A stretch of 64,000 nt of DNA. Origin: DATKYQ01 sp035528415 (lineage in GTDB: Bacteria > Myxococcota > B64-G9). The position numbers and the translations under genes were made by a program. This document shows, piece after piece, positions 51,537 through 59,693 of the stretch (position 1 is its first letter; each line of letters starts with the position of its first letter). The stretch covers positions 10,464 through 74,463 of the forward strand of contig DATKYQ010000019.1 of assembly GCA_035528415.1 (NCBI GenBank), in the 5' to 3' direction. The notes under the pieces were generated by a model. That model did not search any database. It was not told the DNA's origin and worked only from the letters and a program-made list of their open reading frames with translations.

Positions 51537-51554
51537 TAGTGCGCACGCGCACTA
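51537..51554. promoter_or_regulatory. Perfect palindrome upstream of the FHA/sigma-54 activator
   Basis: TAGTGCGC (51537-51544), AC spacer, GCGCACTA (51547-51554) is a perfect 8-bp inverted repeat, 22 nt before ATG 51577. It is downstream of a TTGACA at 51484 (17-bp spacer, CAAGAT). It could be an operator or a leader hairpin. Confidence 0.45.
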
Positions 51555-51576
51555 ATCCACGAGGAGAGTTTCCAAA

Positions 51577-53181
51577 ATGCTGGAATTCGTGATTTCCAAG
51601 AGCGGAAAAGACCTGGTCACCCTGCCCCTGGATGGCGATGCTGTTAGCATCGGCCGTGCGGGCACCAACGATCTCAGCCTGCCCGAGCCGACAGTTTCCA
51701 GGCACCAGTGCCAGATATCTCTCGATGGGGGCATAATTCGCCTTCTGGATCACAGCGGCAAAGGCACCCTCGTCGACGGCAAGCGGGTCGCTGACGCAGA
51801 GTTGCACCCAGGCTCTCGGATCTACTTCGGGGAATTGACGGCCACCTTACGCACGAGCCGAGAGGAAAGTCTGGCCACACCAACCCTGATAGGCGGAGGC
51901 ACGAACATTCTGCCAGCCAGCACGGGTTCGGATACGTTGAGCTTGAGCGGCACTGTTTTGGGCAAGCCATTCAAGGCACGGCTTGCGGGTAATGTTCTCA
52001 ACGCCGGCACGGATCCGGGCAACGATATCGTCATCGATGATAGTTTCGTCTCGGCGTTTCATTGCCGCTTCTTCAAGAAGAACGATGCCTGGTTCGTGGC
52101 CGATCTGGGCAGCACCAACGGCACATCGGTCAATGGAGTCAGGGTGGGTGAGGCCCGACTGGAGCCTGGAGCCGTCGTCAGCATGGGTCGTATAAAGCTG
52201 ACGGTCGAAGACGACTCTGTCGACAAGTCGGGGTCTTTTTTCGGTTTGGTCAGCGAAGATCCATCCATGCGGTCTGTCTTCGACGCGATCCGCCGAGCCG
52301 CCCCCAGCGACGAAACCATCTTGATCACCGGCGAGTCGGGCTCTGGAAAAGAACTGGTGGCGCATGCCTGTCACAAGCTCAGCCGGCGCACTGCCCAGCA
52401 GTTGGTCGCGCTGAACTGCGCCGCCATCACCAGGGACCTGATCGAAAGCGAACTTTTCGGTCACGAAAAGGGGGCTTTTACCGGCGCCCAGACGAAACGT
52501 AAGGGATTGTTCGAAGAGGCCGACAGGGGCACACTGTTCCTCGATGAAATCGGCGAGTTGGCCATGGACGTGCAGGCAAAGCTCCTGCGGGCTCTCGAGA
52601 GCGGAGAGATCCGACGAGTGGGCAGCAATGTTCCGGTGCGTGTCGACACTCGCGTGGTCGCGGCCACTCATCGCTCTCTGCCCGAACGAGTAAGCAAGGG
52701 CGAATTCAGGGAAGACCTGTACTACCGAGTCTGCGTAATCGAGATCCCGCTGCCTCCGCTGCGAAAGCGCCCCCGGGACATTCCGCTTCTGGCGGCCCAC
52801 TTTCTGACTCGTTCCACCCGGAGCACCGAGCCCAAAAGATTTTCGGACGGCGCCATCGAACGACTTTGCGACTATCGTTTTCCCGGCAACGTGCGCGAGT
52901 TGAAGCACATTATCACCCGGGCGGCGATCATGTGCCCCGAGACTACTATCGAAGCCGGACAACTGATATTCTCGCCCCCCACGCTGGCCGACCGCGTGGC
53001 CGAGTCGCAGATCTATCACAAGGGAAAAACGCTCAAGGAAGTAGAGATCGAGACCCTGCGCCAGACACTGGCCGCTAACGACGGCAACCAGAAGGCAGCG
53101 GCCCGGGTACTCGGCATCGCCCGCTCGACTTTAATCAACAAGATGGAAAAGTACCAGATTTCAGCACACGACACGGACTGA
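51577..53181 (+). CDS. Double-FHA sigma-54-dependent transcriptional activator
   Basis: The 534-residue regulator has two forkhead-associated domains: about 1-95 with SIGRAGTNDLSLPEPTVSRHQC, and about 125-215 with the phosphopeptide loop DLGSTNGTSVNG. A sigma-54 AAA+ domain follows (about 225-455) with Walker A GESGSGKE, the GAFTGA loop that contacts sigma-54, and Walker B TLFLDEIGEL. A Fis-type helix-turn-helix ends it (about 485-525). FHA domains bind phosphothreonine, so a Ser/Thr kinase input is likely, as in Myxococcota-type regulators. No kinase gene is in the window. Its targets may include nearby pilin-like genes, which is not shown. Confidence 0.93.
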   Translation: MLEFVISKSGKDLVTLPLDGDAVSIGRAGTNDLSLPEPTVSRHQCQISLDGGIIRLLDHSGKGTLVDGKRVADAELHPGSRIYFGELTATLRTSREESLATPTLIGGGTNILPASTGSDTLSLSGTVLGKPFKARLAGNVLNAGTDPGNDIVIDDSFVSAFHCRFFKKNDAWFVADLGSTNGTSVNGVRVGEARLEPGAVVSMGRIKLTVEDDSVDKSGSFFGLVSEDPSMRSVFDAIRRAAPSDETILITGESGSGKELVAHACHKLSRRTAQQLVALNCAAITRDLIESELFGHEKGAFTGAQTKRKGLFEEADRGTLFLDEIGELAMDVQAKLLRALESGEIRRVGSNVPVRVDTRVVAATHRSLPERVSKGEFREDLYYRVCVIEIPLPPLRKRPRDIPLLAAHFLTRSTRSTEPKRFSDGAIERLCDYRFPGNVRELKHIITRAAIMCPETTIEAGQLIFSPPTLADRVAESQIYHKGKTLKEVEIETLRQTLAANDGNQKAAARVLGIARSTLINKMEKYQISAHDTD

Positions 53182-53187
53182 GGACGG

Positions 53188-53628
53188 TCACGTCGAAAGA
53201 CTGTATGAAAGTTCGAAACGTTTCTTCTGGCAGAGAGTATCGTTGCAAAGGACGAAGTCGAACTTGAGATCGACGCCGAAAGACCCCTTCTGCGCTGCCC
53301 TGTAGGGCACTTCGAAGCGACACTTCTTGTTCTCGAGTATCTTGATGTCTTTCTTGCGCAGCTTTTTCTTGGCAATCTCGATCCCGGCGGACGCTTTTAA
53401 ATCGACTATCAGCGGTGCCGGTTTGTTGAGCTTCCAGTTGCCAACAACGCCAATCTCGATGGCTATCTTCCCGGACAGGCTCTTGGGACCATCGGGAAGT
53501 TGACCCATCAGGATCCGGTAATTGTCGCCGGTCTTGACTACTTTCAATCCGCCACCTGCCTCGGCCCGGCAAGCTCCCATAATGGCCAGGAGTGAAAAAC
53601 CAAAGACGATGCCGTACATTCTTTTCAT
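53188..53628 (-). CDS. Small exported protein resembling a DsbD N-terminal domain
   Basis: The 146-residue product has a signal peptide (about 1-24), a beta-sandwich-like region (LSGKIAIEIGVVGNWKLN, then APLIVDLKASAG) and a C-terminal VLCNDTLCQKKRFEL. The last motif, with two Cys 5 residues apart, resembles the redox Cys pair in the N-terminal domain of DsbD-like proteins. I infer a periplasmic thiol or metal protein; a CcdA/DsbD membrane domain is absent. The stop lies 7 nt from the activator gene's end. Confidence 0.6.
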   Translation of the reverse strand: MKRMYGIVFGFSLLAIMGACRAEAGGGLKVVKTGDNYRILMGQLPDGPKSLSGKIAIEIGVVGNWKLNKPAPLIVDLKASAGIEIAKKKLRKKDIKILENKKCRFEVPYRAAQKGSFGVDLKFDFVLCNDTLCQKKRFELSYSLST

Positions 53629-53679
53629 TTCTCACCTTGCACCTTGCGTAACGATCGACGTTGCAAGCGCGACCTAAAT

Positions 53680-54321
53680 TCACCATAACTCGCCGGTCAA
53701 GAAGGGGTTGCTTCGCCTCTCGGCACCCACCGTTGTGGCCGGACCGTGCCCCGGGTAGAGGCGCGTGTCGTCCGGGTAGCTGAATATTTTCTCGCGGACC
53801 ATCTTCACCAAGGTGTCCATCGAGCCGCCGGGCAAGTCCGTGCGGCCGACCGAGCCCTTGAAAACCAGGTCGCCTACCAGGATCTTCCCCTCGCCATCGA
53901 TCACCAGCGAGATGCTCCCGGGCGAGTGACCGGGCGTATACAGCACGTTCAGTCGGACGGCCCCCGCCTCGATGACGTCCCCCTCGTCGATGGTTTTGTC
54001 GGCCGGCGGAGAGTTCTCCAAGCTAATGCCAAAGATGCGGCCCTGTCCCGCGAGTTGTGTCAACATGGGCGCCTCGGACTGGTGAATCAGGATGTCGGCC
54101 CCCGTCTTCTCCTTCAGAGCGAGGTTGCCGCCCACGTGATCGAAGTGGGAATGTGTATTGACGATGTGCCGGCATTGCAATCCGTTCCGATCGAGGGCGC
54201 TGACAATGGCTCCCACGTGTCCACCTGGATCCACTACGACGGCCTGTTTGCTCTCGGAATCGCCGACAATGTAGCAATTTGTCAAAAGCGGCCCGGTCTC
54301 GAGCTGATCAAACACGAGCAT
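53680..54321 (-). CDS. MBL-fold hydrolase (glyoxalase II-like)
   Basis: The 213-residue metallo-beta-lactamase-fold protein has the metal motif THSHFDHVGG, the later Asp in LVGDLVFKGSVGRTDLPGG, and the final His in YPGHGPATTVG. These are typical of the glyoxalase II-like subfamily (hydroxyacylglutathione hydrolase-related or persulfide dioxygenase-like). The substrate is not certain. ATG 54321 with upstream AAGGAAC is used; longer starts add no conserved sequence. Divergent from the GH31 gene. Confidence 0.9.
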   Translation of the reverse strand: MLVFDQLETGPLLTNCYIVGDSESKQAVVVDPGGHVGAIVSALDRNGLQCRHIVNTHSHFDHVGGNLALKEKTGADILIHQSEAPMLTQLAGQGRIFGISLENSPPADKTIDEGDVIEAGAVRLNVLYTPGHSPGSISLVIDGEGKILVGDLVFKGSVGRTDLPGGSMDTLVKMVREKIFSYPDDTRLYPGHGPATTVGAERRSNPFLTGELW

Positions 54322-54460
54322 GCCCAGGTTCCTTCTCTCCCCGCCAAAAGACCGGTCAAGATTATCTCGTCCCGGGGCCGAGGTCAACGACGTTCCGCTT
54401 TGTTCGCACAATATGATAGACTCCAGCGAGCTGAAAAAATCAAGTGGGCGAGGTTCGGAA

Positions 54461-56986
54461 ATGTCTTCAAGTATACGAATCCTTCTATTGTCTCTTACAT
54501 ATCTTTTCAGCATGGCTGGCTGCGGTGGTAGAGCGGGGCGCGACGATCGCCCAAGCCTGACTCTTTCCGGTTTCGGGGTTTTCGTAGATACACAAGCCGT
54601 CAAGATCACGCTCGAACATGACGGTCTTGTTCTGGTTGCCATCGAACGGGACGGGTTGCAACTCGGGCGTGTCGACGCCGTCGACGACAACGTCAACTAC
54701 GATCCCTGGCCGCTCTTGGCCGGCGGGGGCCTGGCCGACTACACACCGCCGGCCGGGCTGCGCTGGCTGGACCTGTCAGCGATCGAGGTAAGCGACCGTG
54801 ACGCAAACTCTCTCGAGTTGGCTCTGCTTTTCGAGCGCGGCAAACGGGCCGCGATGAAGATCGAGCTTGTCTCGGCCGGCAGCTACCGCCTGGCATGGAC
54901 ACCGCAAGGCGAGGGCGAGGCGATCGCTTACTTTAAGCTCCGGGCACGAATCGATCCCCAGGAAGGTCTCTATGGACTGGGCGGTTTTCTCGACCAGCTC
55001 AACAACCGCGGCAAGCTCAGGGCCATGCAAACCGAACTGGACCTCGACACAGAGAGCGGCTACAACGAGGCCCACGTTCCGATCCCGCTGATCATCGGCA
55101 CCCGCGGCTGGGGATTGTTCATAGAAAGCCCATACCCGGCCGTTTTCGACGCGGCCTCCACCGAAATCAACGAGGTCACAGCGACCTTCGGAACAGGCGC
55201 CGCCTCGACGGATGGGCTCGTTTTCCACCTTTTCGCGGATGTCAACCCGCTTGATATCACCCGCCATTATTTCGACGTAACCGGCTACCCTGTTCTTCCG
55301 GCCCGCTGGGCGCTGGGACCGTTGGTATGGCGCGACGAAAATGACGACCAGGCCCAAGTGGAAAACGACCTGGACACGATGCGAGAACTCGACCTGGCGA
55401 CCAACGCCATCTGGATTGATCGCCCCTACGCCTCCGGCGTCAACTCATTCGACTTCGATTCAGCGAAGTTCCCAAACCCACAGGCCATGATCTCGGGCGC
55501 GCACGACCTGGGTTTCAGGCTGGCCCTGTGGCACACGCCATACCTGGACGAGAGCGATCCGGCCACCGCAAGCCTCCATGACGAAGCCGCCTCGCAGGGG
55601 TTCTTCCCTCCGCGGCCCGGTCTGATTGTCAACGGCTGGTCGGCGCCTGTCGATTTCAGCAACCCGGACGCCTACGCCTGGTGGCAGGACCTGATCCGGC
55701 GCTATACCGACATGGGTGTGGAGGGTTTCAAGCTCGACTACGCAGAGGATGTCGTGGTCGGCATCCTGGGGGCCCGCAACAAGTGGGAGTTCGCGGACGG
55801 CTCGGATGAGCGTACCATGCACGCGGTCTATCAACTCTTGTACCACCGCGTCTACGCCCAAACCCTGCCGTCATCCGGGGGGTTTCTGCTGTGCCGGGCG
55901 GGCACCTATGGCGATCAGCTCAACGGCAGCATCATCTGGCCCGGCGACCTGGACGCCAACATGGCCCTGCACGGCGCCGCCTGCACCGACGGCGACAAGG
56001 AATATGTGGCCGTCGGCGGCCTGCCGGCCTCAATGATCTACGGTCTTTCGCTGGGACCGTCGGGGTTTCCTTTTTACGGGGCGGACACCGGCGGCTACCG
56101 CCACTCGCCGCCCGACAAGGAAACCTTCACCCGCTGGTTCGAACAGACGGCCTTGTCTTCGGTGATGCAGATCGGCACCAGCTCTAACGACGTGGCCTGG
56201 GAACCTACCGCTGAAAACGGCTTCGACGCCGAGATGCTCGACTGGTACCGCATCTACACTCGCTTGCACCTGAGGCTGTGGCCCTACGAATGGAGCCTGG
56301 CTGTAAGAATTTCCGAAAACGGCCGGCCCATCCAGCGCCCGCTGGGACTCGCCTATCCCGGGTTAGGCATCCACCCGGGTGACGTCTACCTGTTCGGCCC
56401 CGATCTGCTGGTGGCGCCGGTCGTAGAACGCGGCGCGCGTCAGAAAGTGGTTGTCTTTCCCCCCGGTATCTGGATCGACTGGTGGAACGGCGAGAGTCAT
56501 CAGGGAGAGCGGAGTGAAACTGTCGACGCTCCGCTGGACAAACTGCCGCTCTACCAGCGCTCGGGGTCGATCATCCCCTTGCTTCGGCCGAGCATCGACA
56601 CACTGGCCCCGACGAATCAACCCGAGCGGGTCGATTCCTATGCAACCACACCCGGCATCCTGTGGGCTCGGGTGGCCCCGGGAGAGTCATCGAGTTTCAC
56701 CCTCTTCGACGGAACTGAACTCAGCCAGGACGGATCGAGCAGCCTGCTGCTTCTCGGCGCCAGTACCGGCAGCGAATTCAAGCAGGGTTTCTTCTTCGAG
56801 GTCACAAACTTCAGGCATCGCGAGCCGTCAAGCGTTACCGATAACGGCTCTTTGCTATCGAAAAGTACGAGTCTCGAAGAACTGGAATTGTCCCCAGCCG
56901 GTTGGTATCTTGACAATGATGCAGCCGGCAGACTGTATGTGAAAGTTCCGGCCGGAGAACATACGATCGAGGTCGAGCGAATATGA
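54461..56986 (+). CDS. GH31-family alpha-glycosidase lipoprotein
   Basis: The 841-residue protein has a lipoprotein signal ending FSMAGC (C21), so it is exported and membrane-attached. Domain order fits GH31: an N-terminal beta-sandwich (to about residue 265), a catalytic TIM barrel (about 270-610) and C-terminal beta domains. The nucleophile is the Asp of GFKLDYAED (about 426) and the acid/base is the Asp of WPGDLDANM (about 496). The surrounding RAGTYGDQ fits as well. The family hydrolyses alpha-glucosides, alpha-xylosides or sulfoquinovosides. The exact substrate is unknown. An in-frame extension to 54412 is possible, but ATG 54461 gives a normal lipoprotein signal. Confidence 0.9.
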   Translation: MSSSIRILLLSLTYLFSMAGCGGRAGRDDRPSLTLSGFGVFVDTQAVKITLEHDGLVLVAIERDGLQLGRVDAVDDNVNYDPWPLLAGGGLADYTPPAGLRWLDLSAIEVSDRDANSLELALLFERGKRAAMKIELVSAGSYRLAWTPQGEGEAIAYFKLRARIDPQEGLYGLGGFLDQLNNRGKLRAMQTELDLDTESGYNEAHVPIPLIIGTRGWGLFIESPYPAVFDAASTEINEVTATFGTGAASTDGLVFHLFADVNPLDITRHYFDVTGYPVLPARWALGPLVWRDENDDQAQVENDLDTMRELDLATNAIWIDRPYASGVNSFDFDSAKFPNPQAMISGAHDLGFRLALWHTPYLDESDPATASLHDEAASQGFFPPRPGLIVNGWSAPVDFSNPDAYAWWQDLIRRYTDMGVEGFKLDYAEDVVVGILGARNKWEFADGSDERTMHAVYQLLYHRVYAQTLPSSGGFLLCRAGTYGDQLNGSIIWPGDLDANMALHGAACTDGDKEYVAVGGLPASMIYGLSLGPSGFPFYGADTGGYRHSPPDKETFTRWFEQTALSSVMQIGTSSNDVAWEPTAENGFDAEMLDWYRIYTRLHLRLWPYEWSLAVRISENGRPIQRPLGLAYPGLGIHPGDVYLFGPDLLVAPVVERGARQKVVVFPPGIWIDWWNGESHQGERSETVDAPLDKLPLYQRSGSIIPLLRPSIDTLAPTNQPERVDSYATTPGILWARVAPGESSSFTLFDGTELSQDGSSSLLLLGASTGSEFKQGFFFEVTNFRHREPSSVTDNGSLLSKSTSLEELELSPAGWYLDNDAAGRLYVKVPAGEHTIEVERI

Positions 56987-57022
56987 CCCGGTTGTGGAAA
57001 TACCGGCGAAAGGACTATATTC

Positions 57023-57583
57023 ATGGCAGATGAAGACCTGACCCCTCAAGAGAAGAGAGAGCTGCTCGAGGTTGCCCGCCAAACCATCTCGCTCAAGCTG
57101 CAACACGGAAAATTCGAGCAGGCGGTTCCCTCGAGCCCGGCCCTGTCCCGTCCCTGCGGAGCCTTTGTAACGCTGCACGAGCACGGCGACTTGCGCGGCT
57201 GCATCGGCACTTTTCAAAGTAATCGCCCATTGGTCAACACCGTCCAGGAGATGGCTGTATCGGCTGCCGAGCGTGATCCGCGCTTCCCATCCCTGCGCCC
57301 GGACGAGCTCGAGTCGATCGATATCGAGATCTCGGCACTCTCGCCGTTGCGTCAGATCGTGGACGTCAGCGAAATAGAAGTTGGTCGCCACGGTATCTAC
57401 ATAACGCGCGGGTACAATTCCGGAGTGCTCCTGCCTCAGGTTGCAACCGAGTACGGATGGGATCGCGAGACCTTCCTGCAACATACCTGTCTCAAGGCAG
57501 GCTTGCCGCCAGAAAGCTGGAAAGAAGCCGACATTAAAATTGAGATCTTCGACGCCCAGGTCTTCGGCGAAAAAGAAACCTGA
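57023..57583 (+). CDS. amrA: AMMECR1-domain protein (AmmeMemoRadiSam system protein A)
   Basis: This 186-residue protein is a full-length AMMECR1 domain. The conserved LRGCIG motif is present, and the segment PCGAFVTLHEHGDLRGCIGTF matches the family core. Further conserved parts are ERDPRFPSLRPDELESIDIEISALSP and GVLLPQVATEYGWDRETFLQHTC. The molecular function is not established. In many genomes the gene occurs with amrS and a Memo gene. Here amrS is 25 kb away, at 31077-32207. ATG 57023 has the upstream GAAAGGAC site. Confidence 0.9.
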   Translation: MADEDLTPQEKRELLEVARQTISLKLQHGKFEQAVPSSPALSRPCGAFVTLHEHGDLRGCIGTFQSNRPLVNTVQEMAVSAAERDPRFPSLRPDELESIDIEISALSPLRQIVDVSEIEVGRHGIYITRGYNSGVLLPQVATEYGWDRETFLQHTCLKAGLPPESWKEADIKIEIFDAQVFGEKET

Positions 57584-57586
57584 ACT

Positions 57587-58933
57587 TCAATCTTTCGCTG
57601 ACTCGCGCTTGGCAAAGATTCGCGGTTTCAGCCCGTTGGGCAAGAATTTGTAAACCAGCGGCAGCAGCACCATTCCGCCGGGGAGGGCAAAGATGGCCAG
57701 CGAGGGTATGGTCTTCAGAATGTCGACCAACTTGCGGGCCATCTCCTTGCGTTCACCCGCGGAGAGTTTCTCACCCGAGCTTGCGCGATAGAGCAGGTCG
57801 GCCAGATCCTTGGTCTCTTTTATCTGGCCGATAATCATCCCCAGGTTCTCGGTGATCGCTCTTTGCAGTCTGCCGGCCATGCGCTGGCGATAGTAGCTTA
57901 CGGCCGAACCGACCGTGAAAATGTCGAGATAGTCCTTGTGAAGCTCGTAGAACTCCATCACCTCCGTTTCCCGCTGGGCCAGATCCTGGCCGGAAACACC
58001 CAGCCAGCCGGCCAGATCGCCGATGTAGTCAGACTCCTTGCGGCTGAAGTGACCGTCGAGCATCGCTCCCAGGATGACCTGCTCGAGCAGGAAATCACGC
58101 GTGCGATCGTCCTCGACGGCGGAAGCAACCGCCAACGGCTCGACCGGCCCCTTGAGCAGGTCGAGCAGTTTCTTCCTTGTCTTGTGGGATAACCCGGAAG
58201 ACCTGATTTGCTCGGCCACGACACGCATCGAGCCTACTCCAAGATCGCGATCGGCCAGAGTCAATCCAACCATGGCCCTGACGAGCAGAGCCCGCTCGCG
58301 ATCGCCGAAGTCGAGCACGCGCTGGATGGCTTCGGGCGCAAACCCGCGTTCGAAATAGGCGACCGCCAACCTTCCCAGCGTTTTGGCTTCCATGTAGTTG
58401 AAGCTATTGTGAATCGGCAAGCCCAGTAGCGGGTTGCCGGCCAGATAGGCCCGGTTCATCAAGGCCACGCCTACACGGTCAGCCAATTTCTCGAGTTTGC
58501 GCGGCGGCGCCCCTTCCGCGGACAATGACGGCAGCAGGTCATTGATGCTGCGCGCCAGTTCGAAGCGCCGGCGCAAAAGCGCGAAACATGCCAGCAGTTC
58601 CGCAACCCTGATGTTGCCGCTGGTACAATGCGAAACAGCGCAACCGATTTCCATGGCCAGGTCGGCCTCGATCTTCAGCAGGGCAAGAAACACGGCTCGC
58701 CGCTGGGCCGAGCCTTTCTCGGTATATCGAGCGATGGTGTCCTCGGACGAAAGTGGTGTGCCGTAGACAACTCCCGTTTGACGCAGGCGATATTCGACCC
58801 AGCGCCGGATCCTTTCGTCCATATTGAGATCGGGGTTGTCGCGCTCAAATTCCTGTAAGCGCGCAGAGGCTTCCCTGTCGGAGAAAGCCCCGACGCAAGA
58901 CACCAGGAACGAATACAGCCAGCCTTTCTTCAC
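57587..58933 (-). CDS. LETM1-like protein with TerB-like domain
   Basis: The 448-residue protein has a helical N-terminal region, a TerB-like segment (about 285-335, FLLEQVILGAMLDGHFSRKESDYI), and a C-terminal hydrophobic region (about 385-440) with AGERKEMARKLVDILKTIPS, then FALPGGMVLLPLVYKFLPNGLKPRIF. This last pattern, two prolines and a hydrophobic helix, is similar to the conserved core of LETM1, which acts in mitochondrial ion homeostasis. The comparison is from memory and distant. One membrane helix is expected near the C-terminus. GTG 58933 is used; a promoter-like sequence lies right before it. Confidence 0.6.
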   Translation of the reverse strand: MKKGWLYSFLVSCVGAFSDREASARLQEFERDNPDLNMDERIRRWVEYRLRQTGVVYGTPLSSEDTIARYTEKGSAQRRAVFLALLKIEADLAMEIGCAVSHCTSGNIRVAELLACFALLRRRFELARSINDLLPSLSAEGAPPRKLEKLADRVGVALMNRAYLAGNPLLGLPIHNSFNYMEAKTLGRLAVAYFERGFAPEAIQRVLDFGDRERALLVRAMVGLTLADRDLGVGSMRVVAEQIRSSGLSHKTRKKLLDLLKGPVEPLAVASAVEDDRTRDFLLEQVILGAMLDGHFSRKESDYIGDLAGWLGVSGQDLAQRETEVMEFYELHKDYLDIFTVGSAVSYYRQRMAGRLQRAITENLGMIIGQIKETKDLADLLYRASSGEKLSAGERKEMARKLVDILKTIPSLAIFALPGGMVLLPLVYKFLPNGLKPRIFAKRESAKD

Positions 58934-58939
58934 CCGACA

Positions 58940-58968
58940 TTCATATGCAAGCGGCAGCCCTACGTCAA
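58940..58968 (-). promoter_or_regulatory. Promoter-like sequence for the LETM1-like gene, possibly leaderless
   Basis: On the minus strand TTGACG (58963-58968), a 17-bp spacer and TATGAA (58940-58945) lie only 6 nt before GTG 58933. Transcription would start at or next to the start codon, so the mRNA may be leaderless. No other Shine-Dalgarno sequence is evident. Confidence 0.4.
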
Positions 58969-59093
58969 GCCTGTAAAAACACTGGCGGGAATAACCAAGG
59001 CTACCTATACTGTTGTACCTTCAGGTTTGTCGACAAGTACTCGTTCTTGACAGCCGGGCGCTTGCGGACCAACATGTCCGGTGAGGAGGAAGC

Positions 59094-59573
59094 ATGAGAA
59101 GACTGGCAATTCCGGCGCTGGTGGTTGTTTCGATGTTTTTTGGCGCTTGCGGCCCGAAGATGATTCCCGGCCTGGATATCGAGGTGGCGGATAATCCGGA
59201 CAACCGCGTCCTGCTTGGTCTGGTGGAGAAGTTCCAGCAGGCGTATGAAAACAAGGACGTCGACGCGCTTTTGGCCATGGCCTCCCCCAAGTTCTACGAG
59301 ACCAGCGGCACCAGCAAGACGGATGACGACTACAATCTGGACGGTCTGCGCACCCATTTCAGCGACCACTTCAAGATGCTCAAAAAAGTCTCTCTGAACA
59401 TCAGTCTGAAAGGCATCAAGGTCGACGGAGACGAGGCGACCATCGACTACCACTTCCTGGCCCGCTACCAGATGAAGCTTCCCACGGGCGAACGCTGGCA
59501 GATCAAGGACGACGTCAACCGCATGAAGCTGGCCAAGGAAGACGGCCAGTGGAAAGTTCTTTCCGGGATGTGA
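59094..59573 (+). CDS. NTF2-like lipoprotein
   Basis: The 159-residue product has a lipoprotein signal ending FFGAC (C19). The mature domain has LVEKFQQAYENKDVDALLAMASPKFYET and a long run of beta strands ending DVNRMKLAKEDGQWKVLSG, characteristic of the SnoaL/NTF2-like cone fold. The ligand or enzymatic activity cannot be deduced. GAGGAGGAAGC precedes ATG 59094. Confidence 0.8.
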   Translation: MRRLAIPALVVVSMFFGACGPKMIPGLDIEVADNPDNRVLLGLVEKFQQAYENKDVDALLAMASPKFYETSGTSKTDDDYNLDGLRTHFSDHFKMLKKVSLNISLKGIKVDGDEATIDYHFLARYQMKLPTGERWQIKDDVNRMKLAKEDGQWKVLSGM

Positions 59574-59693
59574 TCCTCAATATCGCAAAAAGTCCCAAGT
59601 TAACAGCCCCCGCAGCTTGCTTTGGTGACGCACTTTCGTGATATAGTGCCTGCGCTAAGCAATGTTCGCAAATTCCCGCAGGGGAGGTATTCC

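Noticed and set aside
59046..59075. TTGACA before the NTF2-like lipoprotein gene as a promoter
   Set aside because: The -35 is perfect, but the -10 at 17-18 bp (CAACAT/AACATG) is too weak to call.
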